From Plasmodium brasilianum (Eukaryota > Apicomplexa > Aconoidasida > Haemosporida > Plasmodiidae): a DNA stretch of 64,000 bases. The notes under the pieces are model-generated. The model made no database searches, had not been told where the DNA came from, and worked only from the letters and a program-made list of their open reading frames with translations. Positions 25,001-37,962 of the stretch are shown piece by piece (the first letter of the stretch is position 1; every line of letters starts with the position of its first letter). The position numbers were made by a program, and so were the translations under genes. Location of the stretch: the NCBI RefSeq assembly GCF_023973825.1, contig NC_090122.1, positions 1,683,630 to 1,747,629 of the forward strand. The letters are read 5' to 3'.

Positions 25001-25014
25001 TTGACGTTTTTCAT
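19002..25014 (-). CDS. KIC5: KIC5-like Kelch13-compartment protein with adaptin-ear-like C-terminus, 4 exons
   Basis: Exons: 25014-24933, 24736-24697, 24555-24477 and 24268-19002. All junctions have GT/AG signals and the phases agree. The total is 5,468 nt, and one extra A in the A16 tract at 23734-23749 gives 1,822 residues. Domains by approximate residue: 1-110, helical segment ending LVEVSTQVNRAVKLFDSFEK, faintly like a GAT three-helix domain; 120-200, Arg/Ser- and Lys-rich; 290-400, beta-rich C2-like block; 470-600, Phe-containing repeats (SNFNFT, SDPYF); 685-860, strong coiled coil; then Asn/Lys-rich spacer with NVNASS repeats; 1595-1822, globular C-terminus with LPFPHLFLLKP...FVKRF, like the alpha-adaptin appendage platform subdomain. 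In P. falciparum, KIC5 (recalled as PF3D7_1138700) is a Kelch13-associated protein; this compartment works in haemoglobin endocytosis and affects artemisinin susceptibility. The assignment rests on synteny plus the ear-like domain. The GAT and C2 readings are tentative. Confidence 0.82.
19740..19870 (-). repeat. KIC5: NVNASS repeat in KIC5
   Basis: An 18-bp tandem unit encodes Asn-Val/Ile-Asn-Ala-Ser-Ser, about five near-identical copies plus degenerate flanks. It lies in the spacer just before the ear-like domain. Confidence 0.9.
22690..22990 (-). repeat. KIC5: Phe-rich tandem repeats (NFNFTSRNLSTP, SDPYF) in KIC5
   Basis: At about 22850-22960 an exact 45-bp unit encoding SNFNFTSRNLSTPNM is duplicated, with a degenerate third copy. 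It runs on into a short-period series SDPYF/SDPSF/SNPNF/GNTNF at 22690-22810. Phe recurs every five residues in that part. Confidence 0.9.
23734..23749 (-). other. KIC5: A16 tract frameshift in KIC5
   Basis: The frame with the Arg/Ser-rich region runs into A16 and stops 13 codons after the Lys run. The frame of the long downstream coding block is open straight through the same tract (KKELYENKFKFES...). One additional A joins them. No GT/AG intron is needed. Confidence 0.82.
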
Positions 25015-26327
25015 TTTGAAAAAATAAATTTTCAATAATTAAAAAAAAAAAAAGATTTCTTCCCCATATATGGTGACATATTCTTTTTGCAATAACATTT
25101 TATAATTTTGTACCTTCAGTTAAGATGATAAAAAAAATCAAAAAAAATTAATTATAACTTAAGCATATTATACAAATCTAAGAACTAGAAATTTACTATA
25201 TTATACAACAGTTGTTTATTTATGACAAAAATAAATGAGAAATAAAAAAAAATATAGTTATCACATAAAAAATAAGCCCTTCTAAGATGAAATAATATAA
25301 GGAAAATAAAAAATGTAAATTAAATTTTACAATAATAAAATATTACAATTATATACATTCATATTATAATTAAAACGAAAAAAAAAAAAATAGGGAAAAA
25401 AAATATTTTTTATTTGTCAATTTTGCTTCATTTTTCTTTTTTTTTTTTTTGCTTCCAATTATTGCTACAAATATTTCAAATGTTTTTTCTAGGCTCTTTT
25501 TTTTTTTTTTTTTTTTTTTTATTTCCTTGATTTCTTTGAGGAATTTCATAAGATGGTTTATAAGTATTAATACATTTGTATATTATATATATATATATAA
25601 TATATATAGAAGCACTTCATTGTTTTTACTAGAAATTTTCCAACCTTAAAGCAGAATGGTAGATTTTCCTCGAATGAAGGCAAAAATTTTCAAAATTGGA
25701 AATGTCATTAGTAAAAAATTTAAATGAATTGAGAAATAGAAGAATCTGAATCTTGCCTTAATTCATTTTATCATGCTTTTTTCATTTTCTCTATGCACTA
25801 TTAGGCATTTTTTTTTTTAATTAAAAAAAAAAAAAAGAATTTTAAAAACGAAAATGTACGCACTATTATGTATATATATATGAACAAAGGATGTTCAAGC
25901 ATGTTTCATTTTCTTCGCATATATAATCAAATAAGTCGAACAAAAACGTTTAACTCCATCCCAAAATTTTGGGATAACATAAATGAAAAAAAAAAAAAAT
26001 AGTTTTAAAAATTGTAAATGTAAAACGAGAAAATGATTTTAAAAAAATAAGGGAAAAGCATTAAATATTAGATTTAAAAAATTTTGCAGAAAACATTAAA
26101 ATAAAAAAAAAGGTGAATAAAATAGGGGTATTGCTGCTATTCCTATATACGCAAATGCTCTTACATATATATATATATACATATGTGTGTATAGGCAGTA
26201 AAATATGCACACTTTTGTAAACATAAAATGCTGCCCAAAAATAACTAGCTTAAATTTTAATAGTAATTTGAACGTAAAATTAAAAATAAGTAATAATTAG
26301 AAATCATTTGAGTCAACAGTTTTCCCA
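25015..26327. other. Intergenic region between TAF5 3' end and KIC5 5' end
   Basis: 1.3 kb with several poly(A)/poly(T) runs, including an uninterrupted T run at about 25498-25520, and TA repeats at 25585-25610. It should hold the KIC5 promoter (minus strand). No credible coding frame is seen. Confidence 0.6.
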
Positions 26328-27711
26328 TCATATTAAAGCATTAATTCCTAAAAAAACAATAAATAACAATGATAATAGCAATAATATTAGTAGCAATATA
26401 GCAAAAGCAGTAATAGCAATATAACATTTGCAATAGGAATAATAATATATTGTTAACATCGTGCGAGATGAGTTTTGTAGGAATGTAAAAACTTACCAAA
26501 TAAGAGAAGAGCGTTTTCTGGTGTAAATTTTGCTGATATTAAATTTGAATAATTAACTCCATACGACTTTGATAACTTAACATATGGATTATTTTTTTTG
26601 GGGGACTTTTCTAATTTTATCCTTTTGTTTTCTACGGAACTCTTTGTTTCTTTTGAGGCTAAAAAGCATAATCGATACAATTTAAAAACGGGCCAAACAT
26701 GTATGTATATGTGTGTGTACTCAATTGTACATAAGCGGCTGTGTATACGCATATACATATGTGTGCATATATAAGTGTATACATATATGTGTAAATTCCA
26801 ATATGCCCATGGCACGATTTTTTTATTTTCATTTTATTACCTTTTGAACAATTGTAAAAATCAATGAGACTGTTAGAAGACATAGAAACTAACAGATTGT
26901 TATCATAACTGAAGTCCATATTTAAAATTTTGTCTTCATAGTAATCAATACTACTTATAGTTTTCGATTTGCCATTTTCTTTTTTTGCATATTCTTTGTT
27001 TAAAAAATTATTATCTATATAACTATCAAACGATTTAGTTGTATGAAAATATGGGGTATCCTCAAGCTGATTCGTACCAATAGTATTCTTTGATTCCACG
27101 TTAATATATTTGTCAGTTGCCAAGTCAATAAGATTTATATTATTCGTATAACCACCTTTTAATCGGCATAAAAAGATATAAAAATGGGAAGAAAAAGTTA
27201 TATTAAAAGATGCACAGTGGATTATGAAATAACTAACATGCAACGTGTAACTGAAAACTATAAATAATATATAACAAGAGGATTAATAAACAGATTAACT
27301 CGCGGGTTAACAAAAGGATGAACAAATAACTGCTATGTAACATCTACTACATGATGAACAAACATTAGAGATTAAAATAAATAAGGTTTCCAAAAAATTA
27401 AATAAAATAAAGTACTATAAAATAAAATAAATAAAACGAATTAAAATACCTGCATACGAAAGTAATTTCCCGTTTTTGGAAAAACATAATGAAGTTACTC
27501 CTTGACTGCTCGGATAGTTATTCTTAAACCGCTTGATGAACGAATTTACCCTTACGTCATATAGATGTACATAATTGTCTAAATGATGGGACAAATGGCA
27601 TGTGCACATGTTTCATGTGCCGTAAAGAGGTTATATATTATATGCATAAACATATACATAAACACACACAAATATATATAAATATATATACATATGTATA
27701 TATCTACGCAC

Positions 27712-27742
<31 letters not shown>

Positions 27743-28557
27743 ACAATTATGTAGTCAGAATTTACCGAAATATCCGCAAGCTACAAGCGTGCTATTGTAG
27801 TGATATTTACAAATGTTGGCAGTGGAATTATATTTATACGTAATAAAGGGGTAGGTTTTATTAGTTGAGTAGATCCTTAAATTTCCATCATCTTCACATG
27901 AACAAAAAAAATAACCTAAAAAGGCCGTATCAAGATACCATATGGGGGTATGTCCTCCTACATATTTCACATAATTTTTATTACTAATAGTACTGTATAA
28001 ATATATATCTCCATTTACATTACCTGATAATAAAATTTTATTTGTTTCACCAAAACATAAACTAGAAACATTAAATATATTACCATACAATTTCGATATT
28101 TCATTTTCCTCCTGATCATCTAAATCAATAGATATTGTATTAATTTCTTTTAAATGATCATATTTTCTAATATCACTTGGATCTACTATACTACTGTTTT
28201 CCATATCTCTTTTTTTATTTTTTATTTTATTTATTTGTGATTGTTTAATATTCCACAATTTGATTATATTATTTGTATGAGCTGTTGCAACTAATGATCC
28301 ATCAAATCCTGAAATTTCTGCACACGTCATGTCGTTGCAATTGTTCAGGCAGTAATATAACATACTGGGCATTCTATTTTTTGTAACTTTTAATCTATTT
28401 CTCACTTGTGTCCTTATTATGTGCTTATAGTAGTAGTATGCGTCACTAGTTTCATTTGGTACATACGCATTTTCTTCCTTTTCCTTTACTAATTTACTGT
28501 TGTCATCCTGCATTGTTGCAATGGGTAACAAACACATGAAATTAAATTACAGAAAAA

Positions 28558-28645
<88 letters not shown>

Positions 28646-31600
28646 GCAATATGTGCATATATACATGCGTGTGCGCATGTATATATGCGCACGTATATGA
28701 GAATTTAAAAAGGGACGATGTATCAACTACTCTATCCCTCACGGTACCTCTGCAATTTCGTCTTTAAGAGAGTATATGGGGGGCAAATTCCACTGAACAG
28801 GAAAGCTTAATTTTATATTATAAACGAAGTTGGTCGATACAAAGGAATAAAAGAAATTAAAATTCCTTTCAGAGTCATCAACTTGTATTATTTTTATTTT
28901 TGTCGTAATTAAGTTGTAAAGTGAAACACCTCCATACACGCTTAAATAATGCAGCAGGGACTTCTTTCCTAATCTAAAAAAGGTGAAGCACAAAATATGA
29001 AAAAAAAAAAAATTGTTATAAAATAATGAAAAAACATGCAAAATTTTCACAAGTACACGTGGGCACAAAATTAGACAAACAGAGGTATACAAATTTCCCC
29101 TATTACTGTAAAGCTTAAATTTTTCCACATTTACAAAAAGGAGTACTTACTTTGTCATGTACACTATATGTTTGGCATCTTTTTCTTTAAAACGAATTAG
29201 CGATATCTCAAACATTTGACTTAAGCTAACACAATTTGATAAGAATTTTGTTACTGGTTCATATGCAGAAAATTTTTTTAAATATTTGTTTTTAAACTGA
29301 ACCAAAGTATCATAACTGCTGGTTAGTAACAATATATAAATTTCTAATAACAAACAGAAGGCAACATTATACAACTGTAACTTAATTTGACTTAAATTAT
29401 TTTCACACCAATTAATAAATTCATCAAACATATGAATTAAACTTGGTAAATTAAAATTTTCCTTTTCTACACATTCTACTTGTTTTTCCATGGGAGAAGA
29501 TCGTATAGTTACGTTAATATTTCTATTAATGTTATTTATTTTATCCTTTAATATGTTCAGAATTTCTTTATCTAAATTTAAATTGTTTAACAAGGTATCT
29601 AGTGACATACTCTTATAATATTCTAAATCAAAACGATTAACACTTCTCACGTGATGATTTCTTAATGAGGGTGATGATATCTTAGTGCTTTCATTATTGT
29701 TATCATTATTGTTATCATTATTGTTAACATTATTGCTAACATTATTGCTAACACTATTGTTTTCGTTATTATTAGCGTGGTCATCTTCATCAATTACATT
29801 TCCAAATAATTTTGTTAAAGCTATCAACTTTTTATCACTTCCCATACGCTCGTTTGAATAGTTAGATAAAGTTTCATAAACTTCGCTATATTTTTTTTTT
29901 TTTTTTGAAGATTTTAAATCATCATCTTCATGACCAACATCAATTTCTTTGTACATATTTTTTTCTTTATCTAAAAATACTTTTGACAAATCATTGTTCA
30001 TATTATCATAATTTTCGAGTGGACCTTTCTTTTTATTATATACATAATTGTCATCCTCTTTTATGTTCATATTTAAATTTAAATTTGAAATTTTTCTTAT
30101 TTCTTTCGTATAATTATCTTCATTATCATTATGTCCTGTATGTATCGTACTGAAAGGGGCTCTTGTAAAGGTATTTTGTTCATTATTTTCATTAAAATTT
30201 AATAAATGGTTATTGTAATCGAAATTTTTCTTTTTCTCTTTGTAATTATCTTCAAATGGTGTTGTTGCCATTCTTTCGTTTTTAGATGCTTCCAATTTTT
30301 TCCCTTTATTTTTTTCTTCCTTTTTTTCTCTTCTTTTTTTTTTTTCGTTTTTTCCTCGAATTCTTGTCCACTTCTTTTAAAAACTTCCATACTATTTTTC
30401 AATTCTGAATTCATATTTTTGTCAAACAAAATTAATGTACCTTTTTCCCTATCCTTGATGTTATTATTGTTATTACTTACGTTTATGTTGTTAATTCTGT
30501 TAATACTGTTAATGTTGTTATCTTTTGCACTAATATTTACATCATTGCTATTGTTGATATTACTGTGCATAATGTCACTGTTGATGTAGCTCACGCTGTT
30601 GAAATTGTTAGGTGTGCTGATATTCCGTTCTAACGAAGGATGCCCACTTAAATAAGGCATACTGTTACTTCCAATATTATCTAACGGGGCAGTAGTATTT
30701 TTTTTTTTTTTTAATTCTTCATATGTCATATTTTGGTTTATATGCATGGACGGACTACTTCCACCGTTAATATTTATTTTTTTATTTATATAAGCTCGGT
30801 CCATTCTATGTATTTTGGGCGATTTTATATTTTGCTGATCAAGTGACTTCAAAATTTTATTGCTATTTTTGTACTTTTTTGCATAGAGTTTCGACTTGTT
30901 ATTTTCTTTTAACATATCTTTCATCATATTTGTTTGGCTCATATGGTTAAATGCATCTTTCGCGCTTTCCTTATCATTGTTCACGCTCAATTTGTACACA
31001 CCCGCGTTGTCTACGTTGTTTGCCAGTCCGCCGTTCGTCAAGATGTTATTCGCTATACTGCTGTTCGACATGCTGACACTCAAGTTGATATTCCCTAATT
31101 TGTTATTAGCCAAATGGCTGTTCGACGCACCACCATTTTTCATACTCATAATTTGCTTCTTTACGCTCATTTTGTGAAACATGGACGAAGAAAGATTTGC
31201 ATTTTCAGGAATAAATTTAATTGAATTGTCCATTTCACTTAAATTGTTATATCTTACATTTTTCTCATCATTGATATTTTTAAAATTTTCTATATTCCTA
31301 TAAGTTTTAGCATCAAACATATTATTCGCTTGTATAAAAGCCTTTTTGGCTTCATTTCCGATGATATTATTATTATGGCTGATATTTTTGATATTGTTGT
31401 TATTATTGTTATTGCTGATATTGCTGTTATTAATGTTATTGCTAATATTGTTGTTACTGCTTCCACTATTATTAACACCATAAAGCTTGAAATTTGCCTC
31501 TTCATTAATGAGTACATTAGCAGTTTTATTTTTACCATTGTAATCTGTATCCTTTGGTTTGCTGCTCAATTTGTTATCTTTCTTGGGTTGTACGCCGAAA

Positions 31601-33648
31601 TGATTCGTGTCATTAATATTATTATTACTGCTGTTATTACTAATATTATTATTACTAATATTGCTGGTACTATTACTATTAACGCTATTATTGTTAATAC
31701 TATTACTGTTAATACCATTATTGTTACTACTATTAATATTATTAAAACTGTACATTTTATTTATATTTTTAGTATTGATGGAATTTACATTATAAGCATT
31801 GTACATTAACGAGTTATCTACATTTTTTAAACTTCGAGGATGCTCACTGTTGTTATTAATACTTCCATTATTATTAGACATACTAGTGATATTTGATATA
31901 CCAGTATTATTTGACATACCAGAGCTATTTAACATACCAGTATTATTTGACATACCAGAGCTATTTAACATACCAGTATTATTTGACATACCAGAGCTAT
32001 TTAACATACCAGAATTATTTGCTTTGTTGATATTATTAAACTTCTTGGTCGAAATGCACATATTATTTTTCTCATTTTTATTTAATAGATATTTTTCCCT
32101 AATATGAGGCATATTATTTTGATTTTCTTTCATATTACTAATTTTATTATTTATTGGACGTATATTATTCTCTACATTTTTCATATCATTTACAAAAAAT
32201 CTATTTGTGCTTACAGGATCTAAACCAATAAAATGGCTGCTACTGTTCATATTATTGTTAATAATCATTTTATTATTTCTCTTTTTTATAATACCTTCAG
32301 AGTTATTATCTGGTGACTGTCCTCTATTTTCCTTATTATTTAATTTATTATTTATGTCTACATTATTGTTCTTCATACTGTAATTCATACTATTATTATT
32401 ATAATTTAAGTTGTTCACTACATTTTCTCTTAATCCGACGCTACTCTTGTTAATTAGTTGGTTCATATTCCTATTACTGCTACTGTTAATATTATTCTTA
32501 CTGTTATTAATATTATTAGTACTACTATTATTATTATTATTAGCTATATCTGCGCTGTTCATTTTCAAGTTTTTGTTCATATTCAATTCGTTGGGCATGT
32601 TGTCATTATTATTTACTACTACTTTTGCGTTAGAATTACTCACAGGATGTTTCATACTGCCCAGCTTGTTATTTATACTACTGGTTAGATTTCCCATACT
32701 GCTCGGCATATTACCCCTAGTTCTCAACATGTTGCTTATGCTACTCGGCATGTTGTTCATGCTACTCGGCATGTTGTTCATACTACTCGGCATGTTGTTC
32801 ATACTACTCGGCATGTTGTTCATACTACTCGGCATGTTGTTCATACTACTCGGCATGTTGTTCATACTACTCGGCATGTTGTTCATACTACTCGGAATGT
32901 TGTTCATACTACTCGGAATGTTGTTCATACTACTCGGCATGTTGTTCATACTACTCGGCATGTTGTTCATACTACTCGGCATGTTGTTCATACTACTCGG
33001 CATGTTGTTCATACTACTCGGCATGTTGTTCATACTACTCGGCATGTTGTTCATACTACTCGGCATGTTGTTCATACTACTCGGAATGTTGTTCATACTA
33101 CTCGGTATGTTATTAATACTACCTACCATGCTGTTCAAACTATTTGACATGGGATGTTTTATATTGCTAGCTATATTACTCATATTATTCCGCATGTTAT
33201 TTAAATTGCTTTGTATCTTATTGACGTTACTGTGCATCTTGTGCATATTATTCAAATTACTCGTTAATGCATTTATACTATTTGGAATATTATTAATATT
33301 ATTATTCATAACACTTTTGGGTGTGGCGCTCATATTATTCGGTATATTGTTTATACCTATAAGCAAATTCAAATTACTGTTTATGACGCTACTGGAATTG
33401 TTCCTGGTATTTGTATATTTCTCATTATTGCCACTATTAATATTACTGCTACTTTTATTACTAATAATATTACCACTACTATTATTAATACTGCTAATAC
33501 TGTTATTACCACTACTGTTATTATTGCCGCTACTGCTGTTATTACGACTACTACTGTTATTATTATTACCACTACTACTGTTATTATTATTACCACTACT
33601 GCTGTTATTATTACTATAATTATTATTCATATTATTCGGAATTTTCAT
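26328..33648 (-). CDS. TAF5: TAF5-like TFIID subunit with long Asn-rich N-terminal extension, 7 exons
   Basis: Exons: 33648-29151, 28973-28748, 28507-27766, 27578-27450, 27155-26841, 26658-26497 and 26347-26328. The phases agree at every junction. The total of 6,092 nt plus one base in the A12 tract at 30334-30345 gives 2,030 residues. Residues 1-1,120 are Asn/Ser/Met low complexity. About 1400-1560 matches the TAF5 NTD2 fold (FDEFINWCENNLSQIKLQLYN, then LLLEIYILLL). From about 1620 there are six recognisable WD40 blades, including TAHTNNIIKLWNI, SCEDDGNLRIYST and DNYVHLYDVRV. The last residues (SAKFTPENALLLFGINALI) resemble the final strand of human TAF5. TAF5 is a scaffold of TFIID in RNA polymerase II initiation (in SAGA in some lineages). 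P. falciparum's syntenic gene is, as I recall, named only as a WD-repeat protein. The extension could be a separate upstream gene, but it runs directly into the TAF5 frame. Confidence 0.85.
28559..28644. repeat. (TA)n-(TAA)n compound microsatellite in a TAF5 intron
   Basis: About 20 TA dinucleotides are followed at once by about 14 AAT/TAA trinucleotides. The tract lies in the intron between the exons ending at 28748 and starting at 28507. Confidence 0.95.
30334..30345 (-). other. TAF5: A12 tract frameshift in TAF5
   Basis: The Asn-rich frame enters a Lys/Glu-rich stretch at an A12 run and continues about 50 codons in a wrong-looking frame before a stop at 30199. The correct frame (KREKKEEKNKGKKLEASKNER) starts in the same tract and carries the TAF5 domains. 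One extra A links them. Confidence 0.75.
31890..32025 (-). repeat. TAF5: 36-bp repeat (NSSGMSNNTGML) in TAF5 extension
   Basis: About three near-exact copies of a 36-bp unit encode alternating NSSGM and NNTGM blocks in the low-complexity extension. Confidence 0.88.
32741..33117 (-). repeat. TAF5: 21-bp repeat (NMPSSMN) array in TAF5 extension
   Basis: About 18 tandem copies of a 21-bp unit encode Pro-Ser-Ser-Met-Asn-Asn-Met/Ile. Variants with Ile (GGAATG on the plus strand) occur as pairs at two internal places and at the edges, which suggests block duplication. Copies are nearly identical at nucleotide level, so the expansion is recent. The complementary strand gives a false Leu-rich frame of about 400 codons. 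Confidence 0.95.
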
Positions 33649-36600
33649 ATTGTTATATTATATTATATTAATTATTACAAATTAATGATACAAAAAAAAA
33701 AAAAAAAATATAAAATTTATAAAAAAAAATACAGGAAAGTTTATGCGATTAATTTTGTCATTACATTTGTAAATTTTTACCATTAAATATGCATCATTTT
33801 TTTTTACATTTATAGTTTAATTGCTTTAACTGTTATATAATTGTATTCATAGGAGTACATCATGCATAGCGCTATCAATAAAAGCTCTTCCTTTTATTTA
33901 AAAATCATTATTTTTCCATTTTTCTTTCTATACTTCATTATATATGCTTTTATATATTTGTGTTCAGTTTTGCATCATTTCCTTTTTAATTTAGTCCTTT
34001 AAAAAAAAACAGGCATATAAAATTAATGAATTATGAAACAAAATTAAGCTAAATTATGTTATATTATACATCATTACACTGTATTATATCAAATTATACT
34101 CGAAGTATGTCAAATTTCACTATAATATTATATCAAATTACACTCGAACTATATCAAATTATACACTATAATTATATCAAACTATACACTATAATTGTAT
34201 CAAATTATACACTATAATTATATCAAATTACGCTACAGTATATCAGATTACACTACATTATATTAAAAAATTTTTATTTTTTTTATTTTTTGCTTTATTG
34301 GCTCTAAGAAAATGACTTCAAATACATGTAATAAATATATATGTAATTAAGAATGTATTTGTGTACTGAAAAACAAATATATATTTTTCTTTCATTTAAA
34401 TATTTTATTCCGTCAGAAGTAATATATACAATTTTATGTCTGTATTGTTTTAATTATTAGTATACAAATTAAGTATTACCATTGAGATATAATGAAAAAT
34501 CAAAAAAAAAAAAATGTTTTAATTTATTATAAAAATATATCAACACGTATATATACACAAATATCACCGTATATATTATGTAATCACATATATATATGCC
34601 CCCCACACATATGTGTCCATATATAAAATATATATATTATGGCAAATGGTATATATGTGAAATTATTCTGCTCATCAAAAATGAAACTATGGAACTGAAA
34701 TTTTGTTTTATTTAAATATACAAATATATATACATGCATACAAAAATACTTACTAAAATATTTAAATTCGTATATACATAAATACTTACACAAATATTAC
34801 TTAATACATAAATGCGTATATGTCAATATGAAAAGAATTGTATATAATTTTATCTTAAAAATTTATTTCATTAAACATGTTTTTTTCTTTTTTTTTGCTT
34901 TTTTGTGTTCTTTTAAATATGAATAATTACTCCCAATGAGAAATATTTAAATTATTATATAAATAATTCTGTACCATATTTTAAACCGCAAGAGAAATTA
35001 TTTATTTTCGAAATTTATTAAAATAATACATGTATATATATACGCCAACAGATATATGTTAAATAAGTACACATATGCATAACTGTTTAAAAATTTTTTG
35101 CATGTGTATGCGTATAAACAAAAAATATATATGTACATATATATGTATAATATATATTTGCATGCCACACCTTGTCATTTTTGATTTTGCGCATTATACG
35201 TCTAATATATGTAATTTTTTTTTTTTTCAATAATTATTCTAGGAGAAACTTTAAGTTCCATTAAATTTACCATTATTGAAGATCTGAAAAAAAATATCAA
35301 ACGTATAAAAAAATAAAACTAAAAAAAAAAAAAAAAGAAAAACAATGTCAACAGTTAATACATCTTTAATAAATTAAAAATAAGTTCTTTTTGTAATTTT
35401 TTTCATTTTATATTTATAATATTAGAATGTAATAACAACCGTTTACATGCTGCCTTATCAGAGAAATTACTATTTCAATTTTAACTACAAACATGTTATA
35501 GGAAAAGTATAATGAAAAAAATTACTTTCTTGATAAAATATGTATATATGTATATATTCGTTTACATCATAAGTATAGAAAAAGGGCCTACTGACGTGTT
35601 TATGCACCGAATGGATAAGAGCCGAATGTTGAAGTATTTTACTAAATTATAACTATTATAAGCTTGCAAAAAGAAAAATATAAAATTTCCTAATTCTATA
35701 TAAAAAATAAAATTATTTCGCGAAAAACATATTTTTTAAAATGCACAAAAGATAGCTGAACATTTACTATAGAAATGCATGACAGTTTTCCTTTTTTTTT
35801 TTTTTTTTTTTTTTTTTATTGCAACAATAAAATCAATAAATGTTCTCCGTATTTAAAACTATTTATCAAGAAGAAAGAATATATATTTATAAACTTAATC
35901 TACAATTAAAAATAATTATTCTCACTTTTAATATCCCTTTAAAAATAAAGCACATTTGTAACTTTAAGGAAAAAATGGAAAATAACATATATGCACGTTC
36001 GCTGTACATTTTTTTAAAAATAATTTTATTTCACAAGAAAAATATATAGATAAACTAAAATTTATTTCTTTTTCTTTTATCGTAAAATCAAATTATTATG
36101 TAGGTTCATTATTTTAAAAAGTTTATGTATGCAGAAGATCTTCTATTTTGAAAATGATGGAGTAATCTTCATGAAATTCTATTAATAATTTTTGCTTTCT
36201 TTACATTTTTTTTTTTTTTTTTTTGAATTAGGCATATTATAAGAGCATATTTCAATTGAGTTCATTTTATTTTAATATTTTTTATTTTATTTTACTTTAT
36301 TTTATATTATTTTAATTTTTTTTTCACTTTAATTAATTAATTTCAGCCATATTATACCGTTCTATTGCTCTAAATGCATGTTAACCGACAATGTAGCTAT
36401 TTGGGAATAAAATGAAGGGGTAATTTTTTTTTTATCTTTTCTAATGATTAATAACTAATATATATCTTTACTTTAAGGGGAATATCCTCTTTCTATAATG
36501 AATAGTTTAATGTCATTCTGTGTAAGCATATTTTTATTTTGATTTCTTATTTTATGTTTTTAAAAGTTATTTTTTACACACCTTTTTCCTCTTCAGTGTA

Positions 36601-36740
36601 AGAAATAAAAAAAAAAAAAGAGTAAAATGGTGCTAAAAAAATGCAGTTAAAATAAGATTAAAAATAAAAGCCTTTATTTTTTTTTCTTTTTAATGTATAT
36701 CTCAGCTTTTAAAAATATTAAATTTTGTTCATATAAGGAA

Positions 36741-36829
36741 CATACATGTAAATACGAGTTGCAATGTATATTCCTTTATAAATAGCATACATGTAAATAC
36801 GAGTTGCAATATATATTCCTTGTAAATGG
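36741..36829. repeat. 45-bp direct tandem duplication
   Basis: Two adjacent copies start with CATACATGTAAATACGAGTT and differ at only a few bases; copy two starts at 36786. Confidence 0.92.
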
Positions 36830-37501
36830 CCATTTCTGTTTTAGTTGGTATATATATACGTAATATGTTGTTTCTCTGTTTCATAAATTAAATATATATC
36901 TCTATATACACATATACGTGAATATGCATATATAGTTAAAATTTTGGCTAATATTTGTATCATCATACATTTTATAAACTTTTCTTGAGAAATGTTTGCC
37001 GTAAAAAGCGTGCAACTACCATTTTTCTTATAACTAAAATGCAAAGCAAGCTTTTATTCAATTATAAGATTTAAAATGCTTATCATCATATGTGTATAAA
37101 AAGCATGTTGCTAATAAACCTTAAGTAAAATCATTTTGCGTTCTTATTTAAAAAAAAAAATATATGTATATAATAAAAATATTCATTTTATATGCGCTTC
37201 TTAATAAATGTAATAATTTTAAAATAAGAAGAAACCTATGTTTTCATATCTTTTTTGAGCTCGAAAATGTACAATAAAAAAAATTATGCAAAGAAATATC
37301 ATAGAAACGTATGCATATTACATATGTACATATATATATATATATATATATGTATTTATAAATATATAGCTAGATGCAATTTTAATAAACAATTTTTACG
37401 TACCGCTAAAAAAAAAAAAATTAAAATAAAAAAAAATATATAAATCTATCTAATGTTAAAAGAATAGCGATAATAAAATATATTATTTGTAAGATACTAG
37501 C

Positions 37502-37532
<31 letters not shown>

Positions 37533-37960
37533 TTTTTGAATTTCGCTATCTCCATAACATTGTTTAATACAACCGAAATTAGGGGGATGCTCAGCATATT
37601 ATGGAAAATATTCTTATAACGGAAAATAAATATATAAATAAAACTTAATTAACGTTATACGACAAAATTATTAAATTGTTATTTTTAATTTTATGCTAAT
37701 GATTTCTTTATTCTTTGGAAAGTAAAATTTTTTTTTTATTTTATATAGTTATATATATGCATACATACAAATACGTTGTGCGGTGCTCTAAATTTACATA
37801 TCGCTTCCTTTCTTCTCAAATAAAAGGTTACGTATCCAAGTAGCTTGCTATCTGTAATTAATTAAAAGTGAATACAAAGCAATTTAATTTATAAAATTAA
37901 TTTTTTTTACCTTCTTTTCTTTTTTTACTTTTTTCTTTTTTTTTTTTTTTATTATTTTAT

Positions 37961-37962
<2 letters not shown>

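Noticed and set aside
26659..26840. Coding through the sequence between TAF5 exons 5 and 6
   Set aside because: The open frame across the junction reads TA-rich intron. Splice signals and phase support an intron at 26840-26659.
28489..28742. Poly-Tyr/Ile and poly-Asn frames at 28.5-28.7 kb
   Set aside because: They come from the (TA)n(TAA)n microsatellite within a TAF5 intron.
32411..33619. Plus-strand frame of about 400 codons rich in LLGMLFI repeats
   Set aside because: It is the reverse complement of the Asn/Met/Ser repeats of the TAF5 extension. It has no domain, and its hydrophobicity comes from the codon shadow.
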